Notes under the pieces: model-generated
Seen by the model: only the letters and a program-made list of their open reading frames with translations
Told to the model about the DNA's origin: nothing
Database searches by the model: none
Part shown: positions 53,562-62,352 of the stretch, piece after piece
How the letters are laid out: every line of letters starts with the position of its first letter
How positions within the stretch are numbered: the first letter of the stretch is position 1
Assembly (NCBI RefSeq): GCF_001427795.1
Contig: NZ_LMHJ01000001.1
Coordinates: 2,133,664-2,197,663 of the forward strand
Source of the DNA: Nocardioides sp. Root682
GTDB taxonomy: Bacteria > Actinomycetota > Actinomycetes > Propionibacteriales > Nocardioidaceae
Length of the DNA stretch: 64,000 nucleotides
Reading direction: 5' to 3'
Made by a program: the position numbers and the translations under genes

Positions 53562-54383
53562 ATGTGCCGACTCTTCGGCTACGTGACCGAGGCCGACCGA
53601 TCCGTGGCCAGCCTGCTCGGGGACGACGGGCTCGACGCGTTCACGTCGCTGACGGCTGTCCACGACGACGGCTGGGGTGCTGCCTGGCACCCGCCCTCCA
53701 CGGACGGCTCGGTGACCACGCGCACCGTCACCTCGCCGCGCTCGGCTGCGCTCGACCCGGCGTACGACGCCCTCGTCCACGAACCGCTGTCGTGTGCGGG
53801 CCTGCTGCACCTGCGCTGGGCAACGGGCGGCCTTCCCGTACGGGCCGAGAACACGCACCCGTTCCACGCCGACAACTACGCGTTCGCGCACAACGGGCAC
53901 GTCGCTCCGATCAGCGAGCTCGAGGCCCTGCTGAGGCCGGAAGTCCGCGCGCAGCTCGTGGGCGACACCGACAGCGAGCGCTACTTCCACTTCGTCCTGC
54001 AGACCATCGGCGACGTCGGGGACGAGGTGGAGGGCGTCACCCGGGCCCTCGCCACCCTGGTCGAGAAGTTCCCCCGATCGAGCCTGAACGCGTTGCTGCT
54101 GGCGCCTGAGCGGATCTTCGCGATCCACATCAACTCCCGCGCGGACTCGCCCAGCGACCTGCGCGACCTGCCCGCCGACGACCCCCTCCCCCTGCGCCAC
54201 TCGACCGACTACTTCGCGATGGACTACCGGATCCGCGAAGGCAGCATCGAGGTCGTCTCCAGCGGTCTGGACGAGCCGGGCTGGACGCCCGTTCCGCTCG
54301 ACACCGCCGTGGTGGTGGACCTGACGACCCGCGAGGTCACCCGTCTCGACCTGGCGGCCGTGCTGGAGGAGAGGTCGCAGTAG
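53562..54383 (+). CDS. class II glutamine amidotransferase (EgtC-like)
   Basis: This 273-residue N-terminal-nucleophile hydrolase has Cys2 directly after the initiator Met (MCRLFGYV), the catalytic residue of class II amidotransferases. DDGWGAAWH, LLHLRWATGG, THPFHADNYAFAHNGH and GDTDSERYFHFVL match the glutaminase fold. EgtC in mycobacteria removes the gamma-glutamyl group during ergothioneine synthesis; many relatives have unknown roles. AGGCAGGA precedes the ATG. Proximity to a gamma-glutamyl ligase on the other strand supports a gamma-glutamyl substrate. Confidence 0.87.
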   Translation: MCRLFGYVTEADRSVASLLGDDGLDAFTSLTAVHDDGWGAAWHPPSTDGSVTTRTVTSPRSAALDPAYDALVHEPLSCAGLLHLRWATGGLPVRAENTHPFHADNYAFAHNGHVAPISELEALLRPEVRAQLVGDTDSERYFHFVLQTIGDVGDEVEGVTRALATLVEKFPRSSLNALLLAPERIFAIHINSRADSPSDLRDLPADDPLPLRHSTDYFAMDYRIREGSIEVVSSGLDEPGWTPVPLDTAVVVDLTTREVTRLDLAAVLEERSQ

Positions 54384-54429
54384 GGGCACGGGACTGCAGT
54401 ACCCGCGCACCCGCTTTCGAACGGGTCCG

Positions 54430-55326
54430 TCAGAACGGGAACTGCACGCCCGTCAGCTCCTCGCTGAGCGACCAGAGCTTGCGACCGAGCTCGGCGTCCG
54501 ACGAGTACCTGCTCAGCCGCGCGGGACCGACCGGGCCGCGGGTCTCGCGGAACCTCCGCGAACCGCTGTAGGAACCGGGCTCGGCCAGCGTGGCGGCGTA
54601 CAACGAGGGGAGGGCGCCCTTGGCGGCCGGCTGCAGCACGATCGGCAGGACGAACGGCGCCAGGCGGGCGACCAGCTTGTTGGCGCCCATGCCGTCCGGG
54701 GACGCGACCAGGTTGGTCGCGGAGACGCCGGGGTGGGCGCCCGTGGAGGTGAGCTTCCCGCCGGCGGCGGTCGCCCGGTGGTGCAGCTCGCGCATGAACA
54801 GCACGTTGGCCAACTTGCTGTTGCCGTAGTAGGCCTCGGGCTTGTACGACGCCTCCGGGTTGGCCGCCAGGACCTTGTCGGTACCGCCGTGGTGGGCGAT
54901 CGACGCAACCGTGACCACCCGCGGGGCCGGGGCCTCGAGGAGCGCGGGCAGCAGCCGGCCGGTCAGCGCGAAGTGGCCCAGGTGGTTGGTGCCGAACATC
55001 AGCTCGTGGCCGTCCTCGGTCGCGCGGTACGTCGGCGGGTTCATCACGCCGGCGTTGTTGACCAGCAGGTCGAGCGGGCCGTCCCAACGCTCGGCGAACG
55101 CCTGCACCGACGCCTGCGACGACAGGTCCAGCTGCTCGACACGGACGTCGCCCTGCATGCCGGCTGCGGCCTCGCGGGCCTTGTCGAGGCTGCGGCAGGC
55201 GAGCACGACGCTGGCGCCGTGTGCGGCGAGCTCTCGGGCGGTCACCTCTCCGATGCCGGTGTTGGCTCCCGTGACGACGGCGGTGACGCCGGTGAGGTCG
55301 GGCAGGTCGGCGGGGCTGAAGGCCAT
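54430..55326 (-). CDS. short-chain dehydrogenase, retinol-dehydrogenase/WWOX-like
   Basis: This is a 298-residue SDR with VVTGANTGIGEVTARELAA at residues 17-35, LVNNAGVMNPP near 88, a catalytic Ser region (TVASIAHHGG) and YGNSKLANVLFMREL (YxxxK). The long C-terminus (SEELTGVQFPF) is typical of the light-dependent protochlorophyllide reductase/retinol dehydrogenase-like group. Substrates are usually hydrophobic alcohols or ketones. It stands alone, convergent with the EgtC-like gene and divergent from the next SDR, with about 50 bp between starts. Confidence 0.88.
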   Translation of the reverse strand: MAFSPADLPDLTGVTAVVTGANTGIGEVTARELAAHGASVVLACRSLDKAREAAAGMQGDVRVEQLDLSSQASVQAFAERWDGPLDLLVNNAGVMNPPTYRATEDGHELMFGTNHLGHFALTGRLLPALLEAPAPRVVTVASIAHHGGTDKVLAANPEASYKPEAYYGNSKLANVLFMRELHHRATAAGGKLTSTGAHPGVSATNLVASPDGMGANKLVARLAPFVLPIVLQPAAKGALPSLYAATLAEPGSYSGSRRFRETRGPVGPARLSRYSSDAELGRKLWSLSEELTGVQFPF

Positions 55327-55375
55327 GCCTGCACGGTAGCGCCGCGTCGGCTGCGCAGGCCCCTAACCTGTGCCC

Positions 55376-56164
55376 ATGACCTCTCCTTCAGGCATTGCCG
55401 CCACCCGGACGGCCCTGGTCACCGGCGCTGCCCGCGGCATCGGTGCCGCGACGGTGCGGCGCCTGGTCGCCGATGGCTGCCACGTCGTGGCCCTGGACTC
55501 GTGCGAGGGGCCGCCCCTGGCGGATGCGGAAGACCTCCACGCCCTCGCCGACGAGCTGGGTGAGTACGTCGTCCCCGTGGTCGCCGACGTCCGCGACCGC
55601 TCGGCTCTCGACAAGGCGGTCGCCGATGCCGTTGCCCGCTGGGGACGCCTGGACGTCGGGGTGGCGGCGGCGGCCGTCGTACGTGGCGGCATGCCGTTGT
55701 GGGAGACGACCGACGCGGACCTCGCGGATCTCTGGGACGTCGATGTCCGGGGCGTGTGGAACACCGCCGCGGCCGTCGTACCCGCCATGCTCGCCGGCCC
55801 CGACCCGAGCGGTTGCCGTTTCGTCGCGGTCGCCTCGGCGGCTGGGCACACGGGCCTGTTCCACCTCGCCGGCTACAACGCCGCCAAGCACGCAGTGGTC
55901 GGTCTGGTCCGTGGGCTGGCCGCCGACCTGCAGGGCACGGGAGTCACCGCGTGTGCGGTCTCGCCGGGCTCCACGGACTCACCGATGCTCGACGCCACCG
56001 CAGCCCTCTACGGCGTCGACCGGGCGGAGCTGGTGTCCCACCAGCCGCTGGGGCGCGCACTGAGCCCCGACGAGATCGCCGCGACCATCGCCTTCGGATG
56101 CTCGCCGGCCGGCCTGGTCTGGCACGGCGCCGACATCCACGCCGACGGCGGGTTCAACGGCTGA
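55376..56164 (+). CDS. short-chain dehydrogenase/reductase (SDR)
   Basis: This is a 262-residue SDR with ALVTGAARGIGAATVRRLVA near residues 13-32 and catalytic residues in VAVASAAGHTG and LAGYNAAKHAVVG (YxxxK). The C-terminus WHGADIHADGGFNG is standard for the family. The NNAG motif is replaced by AAAAVVRGG, which is unusual. The second strand is followed by an insertion (SCEGPPLADAEDLHALAD) that resembles SDRs seen with redox peptides such as mycofactocin, though no mycofactocin genes are here. The ATG at 55376 is chosen over a GTG at 55370. Confidence 0.87.
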   Translation: MTSPSGIAATRTALVTGAARGIGAATVRRLVADGCHVVALDSCEGPPLADAEDLHALADELGEYVVPVVADVRDRSALDKAVADAVARWGRLDVGVAAAAVVRGGMPLWETTDADLADLWDVDVRGVWNTAAAVVPAMLAGPDPSGCRFVAVASAAGHTGLFHLAGYNAAKHAVVGLVRGLAADLQGTGVTACAVSPGSTDSPMLDATAALYGVDRAELVSHQPLGRALSPDEIAATIAFGCSPAGLVWHGADIHADGGFNG

Positions 56165-56378
56165 CAGCCGCCGGACCTTCGTCGGTCGCACCACCTTCGT
56201 CGGCCCAGTCCGACGACGATCCGTCGTCCTTCGCAGGATCCGACTGGACATCGGGATCGGCGTCGGAGTTCTCCACGACGTCGTCGGGGCCGTAGGTCAG
56301 GTCCTCCTTGTCGAAGGGGACCTCGCGCTTCGGCGGCTCCTCGGCAGGCGGGGTGGCTGTCGGGTCGGGAGTGGTCAT
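56154..56378 (-). CDS. small acidic protein, function unknown
   Basis: This 74-residue, Asp/Glu/Pro-rich and probably unstructured protein (PPAEEPPKREVPFDKEDLTY, DVVENSDADPDVQSD) has no hydrophobic segment. The ATG at 56378 overlaps the stop of the cupin gene (ATGA, 56375-56378), and its 3' end overlaps the convergent SDR by 11 bp. It is the last gene of the catabolic cluster on this strand. Whether it is translated is not certain, but start coupling and codon bias favour it. Confidence 0.5.
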   Translation of the reverse strand: MTTPDPTATPPAEEPPKREVPFDKEDLTYGPDDVVENSDADPDVQSDPAKDDGSSSDWADEGGATDEGPAAVSR

Positions 56379-56776
56379 GCCTCGGCGGTACCCGCGCGGG
56401 AGGGCGGCATACCGAGTTCGCGGTAGACGACGAAGAACTTGCGGATCTGCTCGGTGATCTCCCAAGTGCCGACCCAGCCGAGCGGGAACACGGCGGCGGT
56501 GCCAGCGGTCAGGACGAGCGATTCACCCTCGTCCGGGGTCACGACCATCCGTCCCGACAGCACGAGGATGACTTCACCTCGGTCGAGGAACTCCCAGCGC
56601 GAGATTCCCGGGTTCGCTTCCCAGACCCCCGAGAGCACGCGCCCATCCCCGGATGTGAAGGGCACGGTCGACCGGACCGGGATCTCGCCTTCGAGCACGA
56701 CTGCGCTCGGCGGACCGAGGAGGTCCTCGTCCAGGAGTCCCCAGAAAAGGTCAGCGGGAGCAAAGGTGATCGCCAT
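56375..56776 (-). CDS. cupin domain protein
   Basis: This 133-residue single-cupin protein contains the RmlC-like barrel sequence ISRWEFLDRGEVILVLSGRMVV, followed by ESLVLTAGTAAVFPLGWVGTWEI. That is the pattern of small DUF861-type cupins such as ureidoglycolate-hydrolase relatives. The usual metal His residues are not evident, so a catalytic role is uncertain. It lies 3 bp downstream of the metallo-beta-lactamase gene and overlaps the small acidic gene by four bases, placing it in the formaldehyde-handling operon. Confidence 0.8.
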   Translation of the reverse strand: MAITFAPADLFWGLLDEDLLGPPSAVVLEGEIPVRSTVPFTSGDGRVLSGVWEANPGISRWEFLDRGEVILVLSGRMVVTPDEGESLVLTAGTAAVFPLGWVGTWEITEQIRKFFVVYRELGMPPSRAGTAEA

Positions 56777-56779
56777 GGG

Positions 56780-57451
56780 TCAGGTGTTCCTTCGAGAGGT
56801 TGGATGAGCGGACGAACCGAGCCTCGCTACTTGTTCGGCAGCCATCTGCGCCCGTTCCTTCCCGATCGTGGTGCTGTTGCCGTGGCCGGTGTGAACGGTG
56901 GTGTCGTCAGGCAGCACGAACAACTTCGCGCGGATCGAGCTCTCGAGCGTGGTCAGGTCGCTGTGGGAGCGGCCGGTGGCGCCCGGACCGCCGTCGAACA
57001 GCGTGTCGCCCGTGAACACACAGTCCAGGTCGGGGGCGTAGAGGCAGACGGCGCCCGGCGCATGGCCGGGCGTGTGCAGGACAAGGAGGCGCGTGCCGGC
57101 GACGCCGATGTCCTGACCATCAACGAGGTCTGAGCTCCACCTGCGGTCGGGGTGGGTGAGGTTCCACAGGGGCTTGTCGTTCGGGTGGAGCAGGATCGGG
57201 GCGTTGACAGCCTCGCTGAGGTCCGGGGCGACGCGGACGTGGTCGTCGTGCGCATGGGTGCACACGATCGCCTTGACCTTCCGGGTCCCGACCACCGCGA
57301 TGATGTCGTCAACCGAGTGGGGCGCATCGATGACGATGCACTCCTCGTCGTCACCGATCACCCAGATGTTGTTCTCGACGTCGAAGGTCTCCCCGTCAAG
57401 GGAGAAGGTGCCGCTGGACACCGCATGATCGACCCGCACTTCCCCAGCCAC
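56780..57451 (-). CDS. metallo-beta-lactamase fold hydrolase, partner of mycothiol formaldehyde dehydrogenase
   Basis: This is a 223-residue MBL-fold hydrolase with the di-metal motif THAHDDH near residue 67, a second His in TPGHAPG near 125, Asp in FTGDTLF near 145 and a final His in HTGHGN near 195. The GTG start shares a base with the dehydrogenase stop. The M. tuberculosis homologue pair Rv2259-Rv2260 (mscR plus MBL protein, recalled) has the same order. The natural substrate is probably S-formylmycothiol or a related mycothiol thioester; this is inference from context. Confidence 0.87.
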   Translation of the reverse strand: MAGEVRVDHAVSSGTFSLDGETFDVENNIWVIGDDEECIVIDAPHSVDDIIAVVGTRKVKAIVCTHAHDDHVRVAPDLSEAVNAPILLHPNDKPLWNLTHPDRRWSSDLVDGQDIGVAGTRLLVLHTPGHAPGAVCLYAPDLDCVFTGDTLFDGGPGATGRSHSDLTTLESSIRAKLFVLPDDTTVHTGHGNSTTIGKERAQMAAEQVARLGSSAHPTSRRNT

Positions 57452-58563
57452 TAGAGGACCACCACCGAACGCAGGACGTCACCGTGGTGCATCCGCTCGA
57501 ACGCCGCCTCCACCTCACCCAACCCGATCTCCTCGGACACGAACGCGTCCAGGTCCAGCCGCCCCTGGCGGTACAGGTCAACCAGCATCGGGAAGTCCCG
57601 ACTCGGCAGGCAGTCGCCGTACCAGCTCGACTTCAACGAACCACCACGACCGAACACGTCGATCAACGGGATCTCCGGCACCTTCATGTCCGGAGTCGGT
57701 ACGCCGACCAGGACCACCGTGCCCGCGAGATCGCGGGCATAGAACGCCTGCTTCCAGGTCTCGGGCCGGCCCACGGCATCGATCACCACGTCGGCACCAT
57801 CGGCGCCCTCGTAGGTCTGCGCACAGATCCGCTTGATCTCCACGACCGGATCCACCACCGACGAGTCGACCACATGGGTCGCGCCCATCCGGCGCGCCGT
57901 CTCGAGCTTCTTCGCATCAATGTCGACCGCGATGATCGGACTCGCACCAGCCAGCGCCGAACCGGCAATCGCGGCCACCCCGACACCACCGCACCCGAGC
58001 ACCGCGACACTCCTGCCACGCGTCACCGCACCGGTGTTGATCGCCGCCCCGATCCCGGCCATCACCCCACAACCCAGCAGCCCGACCGCCGCGGGACGTG
58101 CCTGCGGGTCGACCTTCGTGCACTGCCCCGCAGCCACCAGGGTCTTCTCCGCGAACGCACCGATACCCAACGCCGGCGAGAGCTCCGTCCCGGCACCCTC
58201 ACCATCGGCGAGCGTCATCTTCTGCTTCGCGTTGTGGGTGTTGAAGCAGTACTGCGCCTCACCGCGCCGACAAGCCCGACACTCACCACACACAGCCCGC
58301 CAGTTCAGCACCACGAAGTCGCCCGGCACCAGACCGGACACTTCAGGCCCCACGGCCTCGACGACCCCGGACGCCTCATGGCCCAACAGGAACGGGAAGT
58401 CGTCATTGATGCCACCCTCCCGGTAGTGGAGGTCGGTGTGGCACACCCCGCACGAGGCGACCTTGACGACGGCCTCGCCGGGACCCGGGTCGGGCACGTT
58501 GATGGTGACGATTTCGACCGGTTCGCCCTTTGCGCGGGCGATGACGGCCTTGACCTGCTGCAT
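57451..58563 (-). CDS. S-(hydroxymethyl)mycothiol dehydrogenase (NAD/mycothiol-dependent formaldehyde dehydrogenase)
   Basis: This 370-residue zinc-dependent class III-type alcohol dehydrogenase oxidises the mycothiol adduct of formaldehyde. Catalytic zinc residues are in SCGVCHTDL and LGHEASG, structural zinc cysteines in [16 protein letters not shown], and the cofactor motif is [12 protein letters not shown]. The distinctive [14 protein letters not shown] loop fits the mycothiol branch (AdhE2/MscR). AAGGAG precedes the ATG. Downstream is its MBL partner and upstream a DAO-family oxidase, a likely formaldehyde source. It also implies that the organism makes mycothiol. Confidence 0.9.
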   Translation of the reverse strand: MQQVKAVIARAKGEPVEIVTINVPDPGPGEAVVKVASCGVCHTDLHYREGGINDDFPFLLGHEASGVVEAVGPEVSGLVPGDFVVLNWRAVCGECRACRRGEAQYCFNTHNAKQKMTLADGEGAGTELSPALGIGAFAEKTLVAAGQCTKVDPQARPAAVGLLGCGVMAGIGAAINTGAVTRGRSVAVLGCGGVGVAAIAGSALAGASPIIAVDIDAKKLETARRMGATHVVDSSVVDPVVEIKRICAQTYEGADGADVVIDAVGRPETWKQAFYARDLAGTVVLVGVPTPDMKVPEIPLIDVFGRGGSLKSSWYGDCLPSRDFPMLVDLYRQGRLDLDAFVSEEIGLGEVEAAFERMHHGDVLRSVVVL

Positions 58564-58584
58564 TGTTGGTTCTCCTTGGTGGTT

Positions 58585-59880
58585 TCAGCCGAGCACGGTT
58601 CCCGACGAGGCCGCGTTGGGCTGGCGGCGTCGCGAGAAGGCTCCGAGATTGATGACATGGCCGGTGTGGGGGGCGGTGTACGTCAGGGGCCGGCCATCGT
58701 GGTCCGCGCCGTTGGTGACTCCGTCGATGATCGTGGTCATCAGGGACCCGATCAGCGGAGCATTCTTGAACTGGTTGCCACTGGTGCCCATGGCGACGTA
58801 GTACCCGGCGGCCTCCGTCCGGTCGTAGATCGGCGCCCAGTCGTCAGTTGCGTCGTACACGCCTGCGACACCACGGGGGCGGTTGGGAACGGCGAGGTCA
58901 GGGAGTCGGCGTGCGCCTCGGAAGACCTGTGCCTCGAAACGCTCGGTCGTGGGGTGGGGATTGGCGGCATCGGGGTCGTCGATCCACTCCAGCGGGTCGC
59001 ACTCGGGTTCGGTGCCGCCGATCAGCATGTTGCCGCTGGACTCGCCACGGATGTAGATGCCGAGGTCGGCGTCGGCGATGATCGGGAAGCCGGAGGGCAG
59101 CGACGGCGGCGCTGCGAGGTGGTGCACCTCCTGCCTCACGGGCCCGACCTTGACGGTGAAGTCCGCCCCGATCCCCGCGAGCCGGTTCAGCCCGGTCGAC
59201 CAGGGGCCGGCAGCGTTGACGACGATGGCACCTTCGAGGACGTCGCCGTCGTGGAGGGTCACCCGCCACGACTGGTGCCGTCGCTCGACGGCCGTGACGG
59301 TCTTCTTGTAGCGGAGCGTCGCCCCGATGTGCGCGGCAGCGGCAGCGAGGTTGGCGGCAGCGAGCTGCGGATCGTCGACGTACCCCGCATCAGGGGTGTA
59401 GATGGCACCGAGGAGGCCCGACGGATCATCGAAGAACTCGTCGGACGCGACGGGCTTCGGTGGGAAGTAGCGACCGGGGTCGATGTGGGGGAAGGCCTTC
59501 GCGAGCTCGGCAGGCCCCCATTCCTCGAACGGGATGCCGGCCTCGATGAACATCTTCGCCATCCGGTCGCGGGGCATGATGTCGACGTCGAGGAACGCCA
59601 ACCCGCAGCGCTTGAACGACGCCAGTCCTGTCGTGTCGACGTGGCCGAGGTGGTCGGCCCAGGCCTCCCACCGGAACTTGGATTCCCACGCGGCAGCCAT
59701 GCCGTCCCAGGTCGAGTAGTTGAACCGGACCACCGCGCTCGACGCGCTGGTGGAGCCGAAGCCGGGTCCACCAGCCTTGTCGACGACGATCACGGAGTAC
59801 CCGGCTCGGGTCAGTTCCAGCGCGATGGACGTACCCACCACGCCAGCCCCGACGATGATGGCGTCGGCGGTCCTGTTCAT
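58585..59880 (-). CDS. DAO-family FAD-dependent oxidoreductase (sarcosine/dimethylglycine oxidase-like)
   Basis: This 431-residue flavoprotein has an N-terminal Rossmann motif AIIVGAGVVGTSIALELTRAG (residues 7-27, quoted in part by position), then DKAGGPGFGSTSASSAVVRF, the FAD-attachment-type region. The C-terminal AGVYDATDDWAPIYDRTE and AMGTSGNQFKNAP blocks match DAO/sarcosine-oxidase-like enzymes. Such enzymes oxidise secondary or tertiary amines, often N-methyl groups, yielding formaldehyde. GGAGGAGA precedes the ATG. A mycothiol-dependent formaldehyde dehydrogenase starts 21 bp downstream, supporting demethylation. No tetrahydrofolate-binding domain is present. Confidence 0.86.
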   Translation of the reverse strand: MNRTADAIIVGAGVVGTSIALELTRAGYSVIVVDKAGGPGFGSTSASSAVVRFNYSTWDGMAAAWESKFRWEAWADHLGHVDTTGLASFKRCGLAFLDVDIMPRDRMAKMFIEAGIPFEEWGPAELAKAFPHIDPGRYFPPKPVASDEFFDDPSGLLGAIYTPDAGYVDDPQLAAANLAAAAAHIGATLRYKKTVTAVERRHQSWRVTLHDGDVLEGAIVVNAAGPWSTGLNRLAGIGADFTVKVGPVRQEVHHLAAPPSLPSGFPIIADADLGIYIRGESSGNMLIGGTEPECDPLEWIDDPDAANPHPTTERFEAQVFRGARRLPDLAVPNRPRGVAGVYDATDDWAPIYDRTEAAGYYVAMGTSGNQFKNAPLIGSLMTTIIDGVTNGADHDGRPLTYTAPHTGHVINLGAFSRRRQPNAASSGTVLG

Positions 59881-60015
59881 GTGTCTCCTCCGAAGTCTTG
59901 TATGCGTGCCCGGTTGCAGCCATCGCCAGAGATGCCGTTTCCGGGCATGCCGATGACAGCTCTTGGGGAGACGGTCGCTCCCCTCGACGTACTTCTCGCC
60001 CGACCGGGCGGTGAC

Positions 60016-61392
60016 TCATCCCTCGGCAGCGATGACCTTGCCGGGGTTGAGGATGCCGTGCGGATCCAGGGCGGCCTTCACCGCGCGATGCAGATCCATC
60101 ACGTCCGCGGAGAGCTCCCTGGCGAGCCCGTCCATCTTCAGCAGGCCGACACCGTGCTCCCCGGTGACCGTGCCGCCCAGTGCGATCGCTTCCTCGATGA
60201 TCTCCTCGAAGGCCCGCTGCGCCCGTTCCCTGGCCTCGTCGTCGTCACGAGGCGTGATCAGGAGGGGGTGCAGGTTGCCGTCGCCGGCGTGGGCGATGTT
60301 GGCGATCAGGATCTCGTGCTTCTTCCCGATCGCCTCGATCCGGGAGAGCATCTCCGGGACCGCCGCCTTGGGCACGCAGACGTCCTCGGTGAGCACGGGC
60401 CCCAGTCGCTCGAGGGCTGGATACGCCAGGCGCCGCGCCTCGAACAGGGCGTCCGCCTCGGTCTGATCGGTCGAACGTGCCGCCCAGGTCGCACCCGCTT
60501 GCTCGAAGCAGTCGCGGATCGCGTCTGCTTCGTCCTCACCTGCCGCGCCCGGGACGTCGCACCGCGCCAGCAGGATCGCTTCGGCCTCGACAGCCAGGTC
60601 CATCTTCTTCCACTGGTCGACAGCCTCGAGGCAGTGCCGGTCGATCAGCTCCAGCGCGGACGGCACGATGCCCGCAGCGCCCACAGCCGTGACGGCACGC
60701 CCTGCATCCACGATCGATGAGAAGTACCCGGCAACGGTACGCTCCGGCGGTCGTTGAGGGCGGAGTCTGAGCGTCACCTCGGTGATGACGCCCAGTGTCC
60801 CCTCGGAGCCGACGAGCAGCCTGGCGAGGTCGTACCCTGCGACGCCCTTCGCCGTACGCCGGCCGAGGCGGACCAGCGCGCCGGTTCCGGTGACGACCTG
60901 CACTGCGAGCACGTAGTCCGCAGTGACGCCGTACTTCACGCAACAGATGCCGCCCGCGTTGGTCGCGACGTTGCCGCCGATCGTCGACCATGGCGCCGAG
61001 GCGGGGTCGGGTGGGTACCAGAGCCCGTGCTCGGCACACGCACTCCGCAAGTCGTCGTTGACGACGCCGGGTTGCACGACCGCCAGCCGTTCCACCGGGT
61101 CGATCTCCGTGATGGCCGTCATGGCCTCGGTCGACAGGACCACGCACCCGTCGACGGCGTTCGCTCCGCCGGAAAGTCCGGTGCCCGCCCCGCGAGGTAC
61201 GACGGGCACCTTGTGGTCGATGCAGGCGCGCACGACCTCCAGTACCTCTTCGGCAGTGCGCGGTCTGACGAGGACGAGTGGTGTCCCGTGGGACGCCCAC
61301 TCGGCCTCGTCGTGGGCATAGCTCGCCATCACCGCGGGATCGAGCTGAATGCGATCAGGTGGGATTCGCTCCTGCAATCGTTCGATCAGCAT
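60016..61392 (-). CDS. FAD-linked oxidase, glycolate oxidase GlcD/D-lactate dehydrogenase-like
   Basis: This 458-residue 2-hydroxyacid dehydrogenase is of the vanillyl-alcohol-oxidase fold. The FAD-binding domain carries VPRGAGTGLSGGA near residue 75, VNDDLRSACAEHGLWYPPDP near 120 and GGNVATNAGG near 145. The cap domain ends with HAGDGNLHPLL and GTVTGEHGVGLLK, containing the conserved His and Glu-His of GlcD/LDHD enzymes. GGAGG lies 6 bases before the ATG at 61392. No GlcE/GlcF subunits are adjacent, so it may act alone, as D-lactate or D-2-hydroxyacid dehydrogenase. It lies in the same-strand catabolic cluster, 135 bp upstream of the DAO gene. Confidence 0.88.
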   Translation of the reverse strand: MLIERLQERIPPDRIQLDPAVMASYAHDEAEWASHGTPLVLVRPRTAEEVLEVVRACIDHKVPVVPRGAGTGLSGGANAVDGCVVLSTEAMTAITEIDPVERLAVVQPGVVNDDLRSACAEHGLWYPPDPASAPWSTIGGNVATNAGGICCVKYGVTADYVLAVQVVTGTGALVRLGRRTAKGVAGYDLARLLVGSEGTLGVITEVTLRLRPQRPPERTVAGYFSSIVDAGRAVTAVGAAGIVPSALELIDRHCLEAVDQWKKMDLAVEAEAILLARCDVPGAAGEDEADAIRDCFEQAGATWAARSTDQTEADALFEARRLAYPALERLGPVLTEDVCVPKAAVPEMLSRIEAIGKKHEILIANIAHAGDGNLHPLLITPRDDDEARERAQRAFEEIIEEAIALGGTVTGEHGVGLLKMDGLARELSADVMDLHRAVKAALDPHGILNPGKVIAAEG

Positions 61393-61418
61393 CTGTTGCC
61401 TCCGTGTCCCGTCGCTGC

Positions 61419-62342
61419 TCAACGGACGGCGGGGCTCGACCAACAGGTGCGCATGAAGCTGAGGAACGCAGGCTGGAGGCCGGTGAGGTGGGTCTCGCCC
61501 AGAACCTGCGTGGTCAGCGCGAGTCCGGAATCGGTCGAGCGCAGGGAGTCGACAAGAACGGTGAATCCACGTCCCATGGTTCGGTAGATGGGCAGCTCCC
61601 CCGTCATCTCGGGGGCGTTGATCGTGAGGTGGAGTCGCTTGCCGGTGAGATCGAGAGGCTTCTCGGCGAGCGCCAGCGCGGTGCTCTCCGGCGATGCGAT
61701 GCCCGGACTCCCCGCGCCGTAGGCGGTGAACAGGTGACACCCGGTGAGAAGCGCGTACAACGAGAACAGGCCGCCGTAGGAATAGCCGAACAACCCGTGG
61801 CCCTCCGGCGCGACCCGGTACCGACGGGTGATCTCCGGGTGGAGCTCGTCGGTGATGAAGGAGAGGAAGGCGTCGGCTCGGGTGTTCGTCAGGTCCTCGA
61901 GATAGGCATCGGCCTCCACCTCGGTCATCAGGCCGTTCTCCACAGCCAGGTCCAACGAGCCCCGCATCGCTGGCGGCACGGGCTCGCCCGGCGGCACGAG
62001 ATCACGGTTGCGCACGCGACCCCAGTCCTGGGCGTCGTCACCGGCATAACCCACGGTCACCTGCAGGTAGGGCGCGATCGGAAGTGCCAGGTCGCTCTGC
62101 ATCACTGCCAGCGGCGCGGTCTGGCCGACGCTGAAGTTGCCATCGGTCACGTAGAGGACCGGATAGTCCGTCTGCTCGTCCTGGGCATACGTCGGCGAGG
62201 TCGTCACCCAGACTGCGAACCGGGCGCCCACGGACGTCGACTCCATCTCGAAGTACTCCGTCGCGCCGAACACCTGGTCTGGAGTCATCGCGGAGACGGC
62301 CTTGCTCACGTGCTGTTCGCCGTTCTCGGTTTCCTTGTTCAT
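61419..62342 (-). CDS. alpha/beta hydrolase, enterochelin-esterase-like family
   Basis: This 307-residue esterase is of the Fes/IroE/esterase D-like group. The nucleophile elbow is GLFGYSYGGLFSLYALL (Ser in GYSYG, near residue 180), and the catalytic His is probably in GETHLTGLQPAF near 285. YPVLYVTDGNFSVGQT near 60 is the first beta-strand block of the family. There is no signal peptide, so it acts in the cytoplasm. GAGGGAG precedes the ATG. It lies between an amidohydrolase and a FAD-linked oxidase; hydrolysis of an ester or amide intermediate of the imported substrate is plausible. Confidence 0.82.
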   Translation of the reverse strand: MNKETENGEQHVSKAVSAMTPDQVFGATEYFEMESTSVGARFAVWVTTSPTYAQDEQTDYPVLYVTDGNFSVGQTAPLAVMQSDLALPIAPYLQVTVGYAGDDAQDWGRVRNRDLVPPGEPVPPAMRGSLDLAVENGLMTEVEADAYLEDLTNTRADAFLSFITDELHPEITRRYRVAPEGHGLFGYSYGGLFSLYALLTGCHLFTAYGAGSPGIASPESTALALAEKPLDLTGKRLHLTINAPEMTGELPIYRTMGRGFTVLVDSLRSTDSGLALTTQVLGETHLTGLQPAFLSFMRTCWSSPAVR

Positions 62343-62352
62343 GACAACTCCC

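Noticed and set aside
54384..54429. Possible terminator ACCCG-N8-CGGGT between convergent genes
   Set aside because: The stem is only five pairs and no T-run follows on either strand.
57484..60720. A 1078-codon open frame on the plus strand
   Set aside because: It runs antisense through the formaldehyde dehydrogenase, DAO oxidase and FAD-linked oxidase genes, which all have clear motifs. It has no recognisable domain.
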